Assembly: GCF_006716905.1 (NCBI RefSeq)
Contig: NZ_VFPV01000001.1
Coordinates: forward strand, 673,501-737,500
DNA: 64,000 bases
Origin: Acidovorax temperans
GTDB taxonomy: Bacteria > Pseudomonadota > Gammaproteobacteria > Burkholderiales > Burkholderiaceae_C
Reading direction: 5' to 3'
A program made the translations under genes and the position numbers. Positions 8,194 to 17,798 of the stretch are shown here, piece by piece (within the stretch, counting starts at the first letter, position 1; the number at the start of each line of letters is the position of its first letter). Under the pieces are notes generated by a model, which saw only the letters and a program-made list of their open reading frames with translations, was not told the origin of the DNA and ran no database searches.

Positions 8194-9855
8194 TTACTTG
8201 AGCGCCTTGTAACGCATGCGCTTGGGCTTCGCACCTTCTTCGCCCAGGCGCTTTTTCTTGTCGGCTTCGTACTCTTGGTAATTGCCGTCAAAAAACGTCC
8301 ATTGGCTGTCACCTTCGGCGGCCAGAATGTGCGTGGCAATGCGGTCCAGGAACCAGCGATCGTGGCTGATGACCAACACCGTACCCGCGTATTCCAGCAG
8401 GGCATCTTCCAGGGCACGCAGGGTTTCCACGTCCAAGTCGTTCGATGGCTCGTCCAGCAGCAGCACGTTGCCGCCCTGGATCAGCGTTTTGGCCAAGTGC
8501 AGACGACCGCGCTCACCACCGGAGAGCATGCCCACCTTCTTTTGCTGATCTCCACCGTTGAAGTTGAAGCGGCCCGCGTAAGCACGGCTGGCCATCTGGA
8601 ACTTGCCGATGTTGATGATGTCCAGACCGCCGGAGATGTCTTCCCAGACGGTTTTATCGTCCGACAACGAATCACGCGACTGGTCTACGTAGGCCATTTT
8701 CACGGTAGAGCCAATGATGACTTCGCCTGCGTCAGGCTGCTCACGGCCTGCAATCAGCTTGAACAACGTGGATTTACCGGCACCGTTGGGGCCGATGATG
8801 CCGACGATGGCGCCTGCAGGGATGTTCATGCTCAGGTTGTCGATCAGGACGCGATCACCAAACGACTTGGTAACGTTCTTGAACTCGATGACCTGGGTGC
8901 CCAAGCGGTCGGCCACAGGAATGAAGATTTCCTGCGTTTCGTTGCGCTTTTGGTATTCGAAATCGCTCAATTCCTCGAAGCGGGCAATACGTGCCTTGCT
9001 CTTGGCCTGGCGGCCCTTGGCGTTCTGGCGCACCCATTCCAGTTCCTTCTTCAGGGCCTTGGCGCGGGCTTCTTCACCCTTTTGTTCAGACTCCAAACGG
9101 GCCTGCTTCTGGTCCAGCCAGGTGCTGTAGTTGCCCTTGTACGGAATGCCGTGACCACGGTCCAGTTCCAGAATCCACTCGGCGGCGTTGTCCAGGAAGT
9201 AGCGATCGTGGGTGATGGCCACCACGGTGCCGGGGAAGCGGTGCAGGAACTGTTCCAGCCAGTCCACCGACTCAGCGTCCAAGTGGTTGGTGGGTTCGTC
9301 CAGCAGCAGCATGTCAGGCTTGGACAGCAACAGGCGGCACAGCGCAATGCGACGCTTTTCACCGCCGGAGAGCACGCCCACCTTGGCGTCCCACGGAGGC
9401 AGGCGCAGGGCGTCAGCTGCGATTTCCAGTTGGTGCTCGGAATCTGTGCCAGCGGTGGCAATGATGGCCTCCAGACGGGCCTGCTCTGCAGCCAGGGCGT
9501 CAAAGTCAGCATCGGGCTCAGCATAGGCGGCGTACACCTCTTCGAGCTTGGCCTTGGCAGCAAAGACCTCGCCCATCGCCTCTTCCACGCTTTCACGCAC
9601 GGTGTGCTCTGGATTGAGTTGAGGCTCCTGGGGCAGGTAGCCAATCTTGATGCCAGGCATCGGGATGGCTTCACCCTCGATCTCCTTGTCCACGCCGGCC
9701 ATGATCTTGAGCAGCGTTGACTTGCCCGAGCCGTTCAGGCCCAGCACACCAATCTTGGCGCCGGGGAAAAAGCTCAGGGAAATGTCTTTCAAGATCTGGC
9801 GCTTGGGGGGCACCGTCTTGCTGACGCGATTCATCGAATAAACGTATTGGGCCAT
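8194..9855 (-). CDS. ettA: Energy-dependent translational throttle protein EttA (ABC-F ATPase)
   Basis: A 553-residue soluble protein with two ABC ATPase domains and no membrane part, as in ABC-F proteins. The first Walker A is GLNGSGKST (39-47) and the second is GPNGAGKST in the C-terminal half. The ABC signatures are LSGGEKRRIALC and LSGGERGRLHLAK, and LLLDEPTNHLD and LLLDEPSNDLD are the Walker B regions. The linker between the domains contains EWVRQNAKGRQAKSKARI, the P-site tRNA-interaction motif region typical of EttA. EttA binds the ribosomal E site and gates the first peptide bond according to ATP/ADP level. Length and start match the family. Confidence 0.95.
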   Translation of the reverse strand: MAQYVYSMNRVSKTVPPKRQILKDISLSFFPGAKIGVLGLNGSGKSTLLKIMAGVDKEIEGEAIPMPGIKIGYLPQEPQLNPEHTVRESVEEAMGEVFAAKAKLEEVYAAYAEPDADFDALAAEQARLEAIIATAGTDSEHQLEIAADALRLPPWDAKVGVLSGGEKRRIALCRLLLSKPDMLLLDEPTNHLDAESVDWLEQFLHRFPGTVVAITHDRYFLDNAAEWILELDRGHGIPYKGNYSTWLDQKQARLESEQKGEEARAKALKKELEWVRQNAKGRQAKSKARIARFEELSDFEYQKRNETQEIFIPVADRLGTQVIEFKNVTKSFGDRVLIDNLSMNIPAGAIVGIIGPNGAGKSTLFKLIAGREQPDAGEVIIGSTVKMAYVDQSRDSLSDDKTVWEDISGGLDIINIGKFQMASRAYAGRFNFNGGDQQKKVGMLSGGERGRLHLAKTLIQGGNVLLLDEPSNDLDVETLRALEDALLEYAGTVLVISHDRWFLDRIATHILAAEGDSQWTFFDGNYQEYEADKKKRLGEEGAKPKRMRYKALK

Positions 9856-10030
9856 TGCTTGTCTAACCTGCGAAAGTGGGCAGAAATTCTGCGTTCAAAC
9901 CGAGATTATCGGCCCATGCGACAATAGACGCCGTAATGGGCTCCAGTTGCTCATCACATCAGCAGTTTGCTGGGGACGATGGAATCTCTCTTTCCGGGCT
10001 CCCACCTTTGAACCTCATCTGCCTGAGACT

Positions 10031-10068
10031 GGCTCGGCAACCCTCTCGCGGTTGCGACGACAGGCCGA
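10031..10068 (+). promoter_or_regulatory. Structured leader upstream of rhlE
   Basis: The leader of rhlE contains a perfect 6-bp stem, GCAACC (10037-10042) and GGTTGC (10050-10055), with a CTCTCGC loop. Flanking GGC/GCC bases could extend it. Helicase genes often have regulated leaders, but I cannot assign this one to a known RNA class. Confidence 0.25.
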
Positions 10069-10101
10069 TACCCCGCGCCCCGGACGGGTGCAATCAATGA
10101 C

Positions 10102-11856
10102 ATGAAATTTGAAGAACTGAATCTGGCCCCTGCCATCCTGAAGGCTGTGCTCGAACAAGGCTATGAGACACCGACCCCCATTCAGGCGCAGGCAATCCCC
10201 GCCGTGCTTGAAGGGCATGACCTTCTGGCCGGGGCGCAGACCGGCACCGGCAAGACGGCTGCGTTCACCCTGCCGATGCTGCATCGCCTGAGCCAGGGCA
10301 CAGCCCCCAAGAGCAAATTTGGCGGCAAGGGCATTCGTGCGCTGGTACTCACACCCACCCGTGAACTGGCCGCTCAGGTCGAAGAGTCGGTGCGCGATTA
10401 CGGAAAATACCTGGACATCAACTCGACCGTGGTGTTTGGTGGTGTGGGCATGAACCCGCAGATCGACCGCATCAAGCGCGGGGTGGATGTACTGGTTGCC
10501 ACACCCGGGCGTTTGCTCGACCTGCAGCAGCAAGGTTTCCTGGATCTTTCCACGGTTGAAATTCTGGTGCTGGACGAAGCGGACCGCATGCTCGACATGG
10601 GGTTCATCCATGACGTCAAGAAGGTGCTGGCTTTGGTGCCCAAAGACAAGCAAAGCCTGCTTTTCTCTGCCACGTTCAGCGATGAAATCCGCGAGTTGGC
10701 CAACACGCTGCTCAAGAACCCCCAAAGCATCCAGGTCACGCCCAGCAACACCACGGTGCAGCGCATCACCCAGGTGATTCACCCCGTGGGCCGTGGCAAG
10801 AAAAAGCAGGTGCTGTTGCACATCATCCAGCAGCACAACTGGAGCCAGGTGCTGGTGTTCACCCGCACCAAATTCGGCGCCAACAATGTGGCTGAGTTCC
10901 TCACCAAGAATGGCGTGAGCGCGATGGCGCTGCACGGCAACAAGAGCCAGAGCGCCCGCACCCAGGCATTGGCAGGCTTCAAGAGTGGCGAGATCCGCGC
11001 CCTGGTAGCCACAGACATTGCTGCCCGCGGGATCGACATCGACGACCTGCCACACGTCGTGAACTACGAGATTCCCAACGTGTCCGAGGACTACGTTCAC
11101 CGCATCGGCCGCACGGGCCGGGCGGGCGCCACTGGCGAAGCAGTCAGCCTCGTCTGCATGGACGAGGAAGGCTTCATGATGGACATCGAGCGCTTTACCA
11201 AGCAGCAAATTCCCGTCCAGGTCATTGAAGGCTTTGGCCCTGAGCCAGGCGAAAAGGCCGAGCCTATCGCCATGGGCCGCCAGACGATCTGGGGTGGTGC
11301 AGGCAAGCCACCGAGCCGCGAAGTGATGCAGGCCGCAGCCAAGGCCGCTCGCTCTGAAATGATGGACCGCATTCGCACCAACAAGGCAGCCCAGGGCCAA
11401 GGCGAACGCAGCCCTCGCCAAGGCAATGGCGGCGGTGGACGGTCTGGGAATGGCAGCGGCCCACGCGGCCAAGGCCCGAACGCAGGCGGAGGCCGTGCTG
11501 GCCAAGGTGGTGGTGCAGGTCGCGGCAACGCTCAACCGGCATCTGCACGCAGCCGTGGCCCACGCCCAGACAATTCCCCTCGCTACGACGATGCACAGCC
11601 TCCACGGGCCAATGCGCATCTGGGAACCCACCTCGGACATAGCAACCCCGTCCATCGCAATGGAGGCCACGGCGCGGGTGGACAACCCGACCCCATGCGT
11701 ACCAGCGTAGACAGCATGGCCGAACGCGGTCGCCGTGGCGGCGGAGGTGGATACCGTAGCGGCGGAGGCGGGTACGGTGGTGGCGGTGGCGGCGGCGGCG
11801 GCCGAGGCAACGGACCACGTGGCTCTGGCGGCCCTCGCGGTTCATTCAATCGTTAA
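10102..11856 (+). CDS. rhlE: DEAD-box ATP-dependent RNA helicase RhlE
   Basis: A 584-residue cytoplasmic helicase. All core motifs are visible: Q motif around residues 22-28 (TPTPIQAQ), Walker A AQTGTGKT (45-52), PTREL, DEAD at 158-161, SAT, and the C-terminal RecA-like motifs [15 protein letters not shown] and [10 protein letters not shown]. From about residue 430 the tail is low complexity and very rich in Gly, Arg and Asn, ending in [19 protein letters not shown]. Such tails bind RNA non-specifically and can drive condensation. RhlE remodels structured RNA during ribosome assembly and RNA decay. The gene is divergent from ettA. Confidence 0.93.
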   Translation: MKFEELNLAPAILKAVLEQGYETPTPIQAQAIPAVLEGHDLLAGAQTGTGKTAAFTLPMLHRLSQGTAPKSKFGGKGIRALVLTPTRELAAQVEESVRDYGKYLDINSTVVFGGVGMNPQIDRIKRGVDVLVATPGRLLDLQQQGFLDLSTVEILVLDEADRMLDMGFIHDVKKVLALVPKDKQSLLFSATFSDEIRELANTLLKNPQSIQVTPSNTTVQRITQVIHPVGRGKKKQVLLHIIQQHNWSQVLVFTRTKFGANNVAEFLTKNGVSAMALHGNKSQSARTQALAGFKSGEIRALVATDIAARGIDIDDLPHVVNYEIPNVSEDYVHRIGRTGRAGATGEAVSLVCMDEEGFMMDIERFTKQQIPVQVIEGFGPEPGEKAEPIAMGRQTIWGGAGKPPSREVMQAAAKAARSEMMDRIRTNKAAQGQGERSPRQGNGGGGRSGNGSGPRGQGPNAGGGRAGQGGGAGRGNAQPASARSRGPRPDNSPRYDDAQPPRANAHLGTHLGHSNPVHRNGGHGAGGQPDPMRTSVDSMAERGRRGGGGGYRSGGGGYGGGGGGGGGRGNGPRGSGGPRGSFNR

Positions 11857-11874
11857 CCACTCCCCCCGATCAAC

Positions 11875-11910
11875 GCGCCCAGCTCCCATTTTTGTGTGGG
11901 AGTTGGGCGC
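11875..11910 (+). terminator. Hairpin after rhlE
   Basis: A 14-bp inverted repeat (11875-11888 with 11897-11910, one G-U pair) with an 8-base T-rich loop lies 19 bp after the rhlE stop. It is a strong stem, but the bases after it are not a T-run, so it may be a processing or stability element rather than a classic terminator. Confidence 0.4.
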
Positions 11911-12117
11911 AGTTACATTGGGAGAGGCTTTCACACCAGTGCACTCAGAGCCTGCCTTCGTTCCACAGCAATCAAATGAAGCCATCCAAACCATGAGGCT
12001 CATAGCTGAATGGAGGAGCACAAGATAGTGAAGACGCGCAGCGAGGGCGCGCCCAGCGCCAACAGGTAACATCCACAAAACCATGACGACACCAGCGCCC
12101 ACAACGGCCCTCGAACC

Positions 12118-13986
12118 ATGACCTTGCGTGATCCCTCCCCCGCCCTCAACCAACAACCCGTCACCAAGGCTCCCTATCGCCTCAGCGCTAGGCGACTCAA
12201 TGTCATGGCCGCGCTACTCGGGGCGGCGACACTCCTTGGTGCATGCAGCAGTACCCCGCTACCGCCCTGGCCTGCAAACCCTTCGTCGGCTCCACAAGCC
12301 CAGGCCCCCGCACCGCTTCCACGAACAGCAGCGAAGCCCGCACCACAGCCCTTGGGCGCACCTGCCCGCGTCGCAGAGCCAGTCGCAACGCCCGTTGCCC
12401 CCACGCCAGTCATCGTCAGCCGCAACGAAGATTCGCTGACGCCGCCGTACAACGCGGCAGTAGCGGCTCGTTTTCCTGAACCGACCATCCAATACAGCAC
12501 CCCTGGCCTGGGCAAAGACCGCCGCGCTTTCACAACCAATGCCGAATTGGCCCAATGGCTGAAAGACTTGGCTGGCATGCGCCCAGCCAATGAGGCCCGC
12601 CCTCACCTGATCAATCTAGGTACCTCCCAACGCGGCACACCCATCCTTGGATTGCTGCTGACGCGAGCCAAAAGTCCCACCCCAGCGGTCCTGGAATCCG
12701 CCGGTCGTCCTACGGTGGTACTGGTGGGGCAGCAACACGGTGATGAACCCGCAAGCGCCGAGGCGCTGCTAGTTCTGGCCAGAGAGTTGGCACCAGGCGG
12801 TCTGATGGAAACACTGCTGGACAAAATCAATGTGATTGTTGTGCCACGAGCCAACCCTGACGGAAGTGAAGCGGGCACGCGCGTCACCGCCAATGGGATC
12901 GACATGAACAGAGACCATCTGCTCTTGCACACACCAGAAGCCAGAGCCATTGCGCGTCTGGTACGCGACTATCGCCCCATACTGGTCATCGACTCGCATG
13001 AATACACAGTGGTCGGCCGATTCCTTGAAAAATTCAACGGCATCCAGAAGTACGACGCACTCCTGCAGCACACCACCACAGCCAACTATCCAAAATTCCT
13101 GACCAAGGCCTCGCTGGAGTGGTTTCATGGCCCCATGGTTGCTGCATTGAAGGACCAGGGCCTGAGCAGTGAGTGGTACTACACAACCTCCACCAACCGG
13201 GACGATAAATCCATCTCCATGGGTGGTACCCAGCCAGATACCGGGCGCAATGTGCATGGTCTGAAAAATACCGTCAGCCTGCTGGTAGAAACGCGGGGAG
13301 TAGGCATCGGTCGCCTGCATGCCCAAAGACGTGTGCACGCCCAGGTCGTGGCCATGACAAGTGCTCTGCGCAGTGCTTCAGAAAAAGTGGGACCCTTGGA
13401 GCAGGTTCGCTCCTTTGTCGTCAAAGACACATCTGCCCAAGCCTGCCGCGACCAAATCATCGTGAATGCGGCGGCAACACCCACTCAACGAGATCTCACC
13501 TTTCTGGATCCCACGTCGGGCGAAGACCGAACTACACGCGTCGATTGGAACTCATCGCTGACGCTGCGAACCCTTCAAGCCAGAGCTCGGCCTTGTGGGT
13601 ACTGGCTCGACGCCAGTGCGACTTCTGCAGTAGAACGCTTCAAGCTTCTGGGCATTCAGGTCATGCGCGTGGCAGAGGCTGGCTCACTTTTAGTTGAAAA
13701 ATACGAAGAAACTGCCCGTGAAGTGAGCGAACGGCGCGATGTGCGTGGAGGTATCGCTGGAAACGGTGAAATCATCCGAGTCAAGGTCAACCCGGTGCGC
13801 GCAGCGATGGATGTTCCTGCGCAGAGCTATTACATTCCTCTGAATCAGCCCCTTGCAAACCTCGCTGTCGCGGCACTGGAGCCCGACACGCAAAACAGCT
13901 ATTTCGCCAACCGCCTAGTGGACGACTTGAACCACACTGCCCGCGTGATGGCGACGCCAGCATTGGTGTTTGAGGAAATCGACTGA
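12118..13986 (+). CDS. M14-family zinc carboxypeptidase, lipoprotein
   Basis: A 622-residue exported protein. A signal segment with lipobox LLGAC (around residues 38-42) is preceded by a basic stretch (LSARRLNVM), so the true start may be the Met at 12205. A Pro/Ala-rich linker runs to about residue 100. The M14-type catalytic domain has the zinc motif HGDE in GQQHGDEPASAEALL and a second zinc His in DSHEYTVVGRF. It probably trims peptides or peptidoglycan-derived peptides in the periplasm. The C-terminal part (from about 450) shows no recognised domain. It stands alone. Confidence 0.75.
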   Translation: MTLRDPSPALNQQPVTKAPYRLSARRLNVMAALLGAATLLGACSSTPLPPWPANPSSAPQAQAPAPLPRTAAKPAPQPLGAPARVAEPVATPVAPTPVIVSRNEDSLTPPYNAAVAARFPEPTIQYSTPGLGKDRRAFTTNAELAQWLKDLAGMRPANEARPHLINLGTSQRGTPILGLLLTRAKSPTPAVLESAGRPTVVLVGQQHGDEPASAEALLVLARELAPGGLMETLLDKINVIVVPRANPDGSEAGTRVTANGIDMNRDHLLLHTPEARAIARLVRDYRPILVIDSHEYTVVGRFLEKFNGIQKYDALLQHTTTANYPKFLTKASLEWFHGPMVAALKDQGLSSEWYYTTSTNRDDKSISMGGTQPDTGRNVHGLKNTVSLLVETRGVGIGRLHAQRRVHAQVVAMTSALRSASEKVGPLEQVRSFVVKDTSAQACRDQIIVNAAATPTQRDLTFLDPTSGEDRTTRVDWNSSLTLRTLQARARPCGYWLDASATSAVERFKLLGIQVMRVAEAGSLLVEKYEETAREVSERRDVRGGIAGNGEIIRVKVNPVRAAMDVPAQSYYIPLNQPLANLAVAALEPDTQNSYFANRLVDDLNHTARVMATPALVFEEID

Positions 13987-14175
13987 ACGAAAGACTACCA
14001 GGCGCAGGTTCCACAACCTGGTGATCCATTGACGGATTGTTTAGGGCTGCACTCACCGCTGGGCTTGCTTCGGTGGTGCCTGTAGCGGGTTATCATCGCA
14101 GCTTGCGACGGTAGAGCAAACTTGCTCCATCTTGGAGAATTTGGATTATCCCCAAGTCCACCGCCACATCCCAAA

Positions 14176-14249
14176 CTGCCCGTAGCTCAACCGGATAGAG
14201 CAATTGCCTTCTAAGCAATAGGTCGGGGGTTCGAGTCCCTCCGGGCAGG
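14176..14249 (+). tRNA. tRNA-Arg (anticodon TCT)
   Basis: A full cloverleaf. The acceptor stem CTGCCCG pairs perfectly with CGGGCAG, the D stem is GCTC/GAGC, the anticodon stem is ATTGC/GCAAT around the loop CTTCTAA with anticodon TCT, and the T arm has loop TTCGAGT. CCA is not encoded. It reads AGA codons. Confidence 0.93.
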
Positions 14250-14274
14250 CCAAGAGCCTTCTACGCTTCAAACC

Positions 14275-14310
14275 AAAACCCGCACACCTCAGGCGTAGCG
14301 GGTTTTTTTT
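14275..14310 (+). terminator. Rho-independent terminator after tRNA-Arg
   Basis: The inverted repeat CCCGC/GCGGG flanked by AAA and TTT is followed by eight T residues (14303-14310), about 25 bp after tRNA-Arg. Confidence 0.85.
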
Positions 14311-14503
14311 GCGCCTCACCATGTTCAATGTGATGACCGTTCACCGTTGGCAGAGCATGGAGAGACAACACGCAGGACCAAAGAACTGTGGCGTTGCGAT
14401 TGGAACAACTCATGAAGCACAGTCACGCCAGTCGAGATGTCAGAAATTACATCACGCCCATACCCGACGATGCGATGAGCCCGTAAAGCGAAGCTAAAAA
14501 CAA

Positions 14504-14535
14504 AAAAGCCTCTGTGGGGTACCACAGAGGCTTTT
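14504..14535 (-). terminator. Former tRNA-His terminator, now separated by the integrative element
   Basis: A 14-bp perfect inverted repeat AAAAGCCTCTGTGG / CCACAGAGGCTTTT with a 4-base loop, followed on the minus strand by a T-run. It lies just outside the left 51-bp att repeat, in the position expected for the original terminator of tRNA-His before integration. Confidence 0.8.
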
Positions 14536-14572
14536 GATCGCTACATTTCACATCCTAGTGAAACAACATATT

Positions 14573-14623
14573 TTGGGGTGGCTGATGGGGCTCGAACCCA
14601 CGACAACAGGAATCACAATCCTG
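14573..14623 (-). repeat. attL: 3' fragment of tRNA-His
   Basis: These 51 bp are identical to 25909-25959. On the minus strand they hold the anticodon arm and 3' half of tRNA-His with CCA, but the 5' half is missing, so this copy cannot fold as a tRNA. It marks the left end of the element. Confidence 0.9.
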
Positions 14624-14749
14624 ACTTTTTAGTATTTCACCCCGTTGATTGATGCTGATAGAATCAATACAAATCAACAACTTAGACGTAAAGCACTGGA
14701 CAAGTAAACAGCCTTATCGTTGATTGAAATTCGGTAATTTCTACTGAAT

Positions 14750-14769
14750 TTGCCTACAGATTGCCTACA
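14750..14769 (+). repeat. Candidate integrase arm-site repeat, left end
   Basis: TTGCCTACAGATTGCCTACA, itself an 11-bp tandem of TTGCCTACAGA, occurs here between attL and the integrase start. An identical copy in the same orientation lies near the right end (25831-25850). Paired repeats near both ends are typical of integrase arm-type binding sites. Confidence 0.55.
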
Positions 14770-14786
14770 GATTTCAAGGGGGCACC

Positions 14787-16133
14787 ATGAGCAAGCCACA
14801 AAACCGCGTGAGGCTTACCGCTGGCAGGGTTGACGCCTTCACCTGCCCGGCTGGTAAATCCCAGGCTTTTCTATGGGACACCGAAGCCCCAGCACTGGCG
14901 CTGCGTGTGACGCCTACGGGCCGTAAAACCTACGTGTTTGAATCGCGCTTGAACGGGGCAACCTTGCGCCTGAGCATCGGCACTGCCGCCGACTGGCCGC
15001 TTGAAAAGGCCAGAGGCGAGGCACAGCGTCTAAAGGTGCTGGTGGACAGTGGTACAGACCCCCGAGAGCTAGAGCGCCAGCAACAGGCCGCCCAGGCCGC
15101 CGAAAGGGCCGCAGCCGTTGCAAAGGTGAAAGCCGACAAAGTGGCCGCCGTAACCGTGGGCGAAGTCTGGGCGGACTACCTAGAAAAGCGCCGCCCGTTT
15201 TGGGGTGACCTGCACTACCGTGACCATATCGACAAGGCAAAGGCCGGTGGCCTGCCATCGGGCCGCCGTGGTGGTGGCAAGCAACTGACCAAGCCGGGGC
15301 CGCTGGCCGCACTGATGCCGCTGGCGCTGAAAGACCTTGACCAAGCCACGATAGAGCGATGGGCCGCCAATGAAGGCAAGACCCGCCCCTCATCGGCCCG
15401 GCTGGCATGGCGACTGCTGACGGTGTTTTTGACGTGGTGCGCAGAACAGCCGGAATATGCCAACCTGCTGCCCGACAAGAACCCCGCCAAAACCAAGAAG
15501 GCCCGCGAGGCATTGGGCAAGGCCGGGACGAAATCGGACGTGCTACAGCGTGAGCAACTGGCCGCATGGTTTGCCGCTGTGCAGCAGATACAGAACCCGG
15601 TTATTGCCGCCTGCCTGCAAATGATGCTTCTGACGGGTGCCCGCCCTGGCGAAGTGCTGGCGCTGCGCTGGGAGGACGTGAACACGCAATGGAAGGGAAT
15701 CAGCATCCGCGACAAGGTGGAAGGCACACGCGAGATTCCCGCAACGCCTTATATGCTGCACTTGCTGGCCGCCCTGCCCCGCCGCAATGAATGGGTGTTC
15801 TCCAGCCCCACAAGCGCCAGCGGGTGCCTGACCGAACCAAACAACCCGCACACACGCGCCTGTGCCGCCGCTGGCCTGGAGGGCTTGACCCTGCATGGCC
15901 TGCGCCGCTCCTTTGCCAGTCTGACCGAGTGGCTGGAGGTGCCCGCCGGAGTGGTGGCGCAGATTCAGGGCCACAAGCCCAGCGCAACCGCTGAAAAGCA
16001 CTACAAGGTGCGACCGCTGGAACTGCTGCGCGTACACCATGAGCGCATCGAGGCGTGGATTCTGGAACAGGCCGGGATTGTGTTTGATGCCAAGGCCGAA
16101 CCGGGCAAGCTGCGCGTAGTAGGTGCTGCTTGA
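14787..16133 (+). CDS. Tyrosine-type site-specific integrase (P4-like)
   Basis: A 448-residue tyrosine recombinase. The N-terminal 90 residues resemble the arm-DNA-binding domain of P4-type integrases (FLWDTEAPALALRVTPTGRKTYVF). A core-binding domain follows (about 120-245), then the catalytic domain. The catalytic residues are visible: Arg286 in TGARPGEV, His370 and Arg373 in LHGLRRSF, His396 in IQGHKP and Tyr406 in EKHYK. It sits next to attL and presumably recombines the 51-bp tRNA-His sites to integrate the element, or to excise it with an excisionase. The AlpA-like protein at 18555 is a candidate for that helper. Confidence 0.95.
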   Translation: MSKPQNRVRLTAGRVDAFTCPAGKSQAFLWDTEAPALALRVTPTGRKTYVFESRLNGATLRLSIGTAADWPLEKARGEAQRLKVLVDSGTDPRELERQQQAAQAAERAAAVAKVKADKVAAVTVGEVWADYLEKRRPFWGDLHYRDHIDKAKAGGLPSGRRGGGKQLTKPGPLAALMPLALKDLDQATIERWAANEGKTRPSSARLAWRLLTVFLTWCAEQPEYANLLPDKNPAKTKKAREALGKAGTKSDVLQREQLAAWFAAVQQIQNPVIAACLQMMLLTGARPGEVLALRWEDVNTQWKGISIRDKVEGTREIPATPYMLHLLAALPRRNEWVFSSPTSASGCLTEPNNPHTRACAAAGLEGLTLHGLRRSFASLTEWLEVPAGVVAQIQGHKPSATAEKHYKVRPLELLRVHHERIEAWILEQAGIVFDAKAEPGKLRVVGAA

Positions 16134-16156
16134 AATAACGCAACTACAAATAATCC

Positions 16157-16190
16157 TTGAACTTCAAATAAACGTAGCTACACTAAACCA
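16157..16190 (+). promoter_or_regulatory. Promoter and candidate operator of brnT-brnA
   Basis: A sigma70-like TTGAAC (16157-16162) and TACACT (16179-16184) with a 16-bp spacer lie directly before the brnT start at 16190, which implies a very short or absent leader. The palindrome GTAGCTAC (16174-16181) overlaps the -10 region, a likely operator for the BrnT-BrnA complex, which autoregulates in this family. Confidence 0.55.
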
Positions 16191-16468
16191 TGAATGTGAC
16201 GTTCGACCCGGCAAAAGATGCCGCCAATATGGCAAAGCATGGCGTCTCACTGACCGAGGCAGCAGGCTTTGAATGGGGAACCGCCGTAGTGTGGCCGGAC
16301 ACGCGCCGGGACTATGGCGAGGCCCGCATGGTGGCGCTGGGGTACATCGGCCTGCGCATCATGGCGCTGGTGTTTGTTGACCGGCCCCCAGAGCAGCCGA
16401 CCGAGCGCCGCATCATCAGTTTGAGAAAGGCCAACAGCCGAGAGGTGAAACGCTATGCCGAAACTTAA
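16190..16468 (+). CDS. brnT: BrnT family toxin
   Basis: A 92-residue protein with the BrnT fold pattern. The N-terminal FDPAKDAANMAKHGVSLTEA matches the family opening, followed by strands ending in RIISLRKANSREVKRYAE, the conserved RxISxRxAxxxExxxY signature. BrnT is a RelE-like ribonuclease that blocks translation and is neutralised by BrnA. The antitoxin gene overlaps its end by 14 bp in the usual toxin-first order. It probably stabilises the integrative element by post-segregational killing. Confidence 0.9.
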   Translation: MNVTFDPAKDAANMAKHGVSLTEAAGFEWGTAVVWPDTRRDYGEARMVALGYIGLRIMALVFVDRPPEQPTERRIISLRKANSREVKRYAET

Positions 16469-16736
16469 AGCCGGAACCATCCTGCCCACCCCTGCCGAGG
16501 ATGCCGCAATTACTGCCGCTGCGCTGGCAGACCCTGATGCCGTACCTTTCACCGATGCCGAATGGGAGCAGGTCAAGCCGCTGGTGCGTCGTGGCCGCCC
16601 GCTGGGCAGTGGCACCAAAGCCCAGGTAACGCTACGCCTGGACGTGGAGGTGTTGGAGAAGTTCAAGGCATCGGGTGATGGCTGGCAAACCCGCATCAAT
16701 GAGGCCCTGAAAAGCTGGGTGCGCACGCACGCCTGA
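16455..16736 (+). CDS. brnA: BrnA family antitoxin
   Basis: A 93-residue protein. The N-terminal part (LPTPAEDAAITAAALADPDAVPFTDAEWE) is the toxin-binding segment of BrnA. The C-terminal half is a ribbon-helix-helix domain, with the strand KAQVTLRLDVEVLEKFKASGDGWQTRINEALKSW split here as QVTLRLD and the helices after it. It binds BrnT and represses the shared promoter through the palindrome at 16174. It overlaps brnT by 14 bp, which implies coupled translation. Confidence 0.9.
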   Translation: MPKLKAGTILPTPAEDAAITAAALADPDAVPFTDAEWEQVKPLVRRGRPLGSGTKAQVTLRLDVEVLEKFKASGDGWQTRINEALKSWVRTHA

Positions 16737-16838
16737 CCGTTTCGCCCCAGATAGGCCGGGCCGCAATCCTGCCGAAAAGCCAGTCCCCCCGCTGGCCTGC
16801 TGGGGCTCCTGATACCGGGGTGCATCGGGGGATGCTCA

Positions 16839-17786
16839 GTGGAATTGCAGTTCAGCAAAACAGACCTTGGACGCCTGGTTCGCGGGGATTGGGAGCTTGT
16901 TTGTGGTCGCTGGGAGCAGGCAGACCGCATCGGGAAGTGGCTGACCATCAAGAGCGACGGGCTGTACCTGAACGACTGCGAAAAGGCTCCCAAGCCTTGG
17001 GTGCATCCTGGCCGCGAAGGGCTGGTGTTGCCACTGCCAACCTTCACCTTGGAGCAGTTCAAGGCGTTTTGCGATTGGCACCCGACGTTTGAATGGGAAG
17101 CCATCGAATCGGTGTTTACGAACGACGACGGCACACTTGATGAGGGTGCGCTGAAAGAGCTGGCGAGTCGTGGCGAGGCTGCTGCTGCCATGGTTTGTGG
17201 TGTGCTGGCAGGCGCGGACGATGAGTACCTGACAGCGTGGGAAACAAGCTGCCAGATTGATGAATGCAGAGCGGAGATTGCCGAGCTGAAAAGCCTCAAG
17301 CCGACCACAATCACCGAGCGAGCGATTGCCAAACAGGAGTTGGAGAAACTGGAAAGCAGGCTGACTGCGCTGCTGAACCCCGATGCCGAGCCGAGCACAA
17401 CCGAAAGCCTAGAACCCGCAGTACCAGCGCAGCAACAGCCCGAGCCCGCCGCAGTAGAGGCTTCGCCAGTGCAGCCCCAGGCCGCACCGCCCGCGCCAGT
17501 GGTGGCAGACAGCGCCAGCACTGCGCCCGATTGGACAGTTAGGAAGCCCCAGCGATACAACGGATATGCCGCACCCCTGCATCGCCTGCTTGCCGCCGCG
17601 CATCGGGACGGCAATCCGTGCCCGACCGCCCGCGATGTGGTGGAGGCGTGGCGCAACAACGCCCCCGCCGAAATTGCAAAAGTGCTGCCGGACGGGTTCG
17701 ATTACTACGACGCCAAAGGCAACACAAAAACAGCCGACCTTGAAGCAATCCGTAAGGCAATCGGACGGATGAAAATCGCCCGGTAA
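16839..17786 (+). CDS. Unknown protein of the integrative element
   Basis: A 315-residue protein that I do not recognise. It starts at GTG 16839 with GGGGGA eight bases upstream. The N-terminal half is mixed alpha/beta and Trp-rich (RGDWELVCGRWEQADRIGKW). Residues about 135-185 are predicted coiled coil, and about 190-235 is a Pro/Ala/Gln-rich linker. The C-terminal 75 residues form a compact block beginning KPQRYNGYAAPLHRLLAAAH. The linker separates two likely domains. It lies between brnA and the IS200 insertion, and the IS lies just after its stop, leaving the gene intact. Confidence 0.55.
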   Translation: MELQFSKTDLGRLVRGDWELVCGRWEQADRIGKWLTIKSDGLYLNDCEKAPKPWVHPGREGLVLPLPTFTLEQFKAFCDWHPTFEWEAIESVFTNDDGTLDEGALKELASRGEAAAAMVCGVLAGADDEYLTAWETSCQIDECRAEIAELKSLKPTTITERAIAKQELEKLESRLTALLNPDAEPSTTESLEPAVPAQQQPEPAAVEASPVQPQAAPPAPVVADSASTAPDWTVRKPQRYNGYAAPLHRLLAAAHRDGNPCPTARDVVEAWRNNAPAEIAKVLPDGFDYYDAKGNTKTADLEAIRKAIGRMKIAR

Positions 17787-17798
17787 GCGCCCGGTAAC

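Noticed and set aside
10031-10101. A known riboswitch before rhlE
   Set aside because: There is a good small stem and a GC-rich tail, but no conserved core of any riboswitch class that I could name with confidence.
14573-14623. A second tRNA-His gene
   Set aside because: Only the 3' part matches; the 5' half and acceptor partner are missing, so it is an att repeat.
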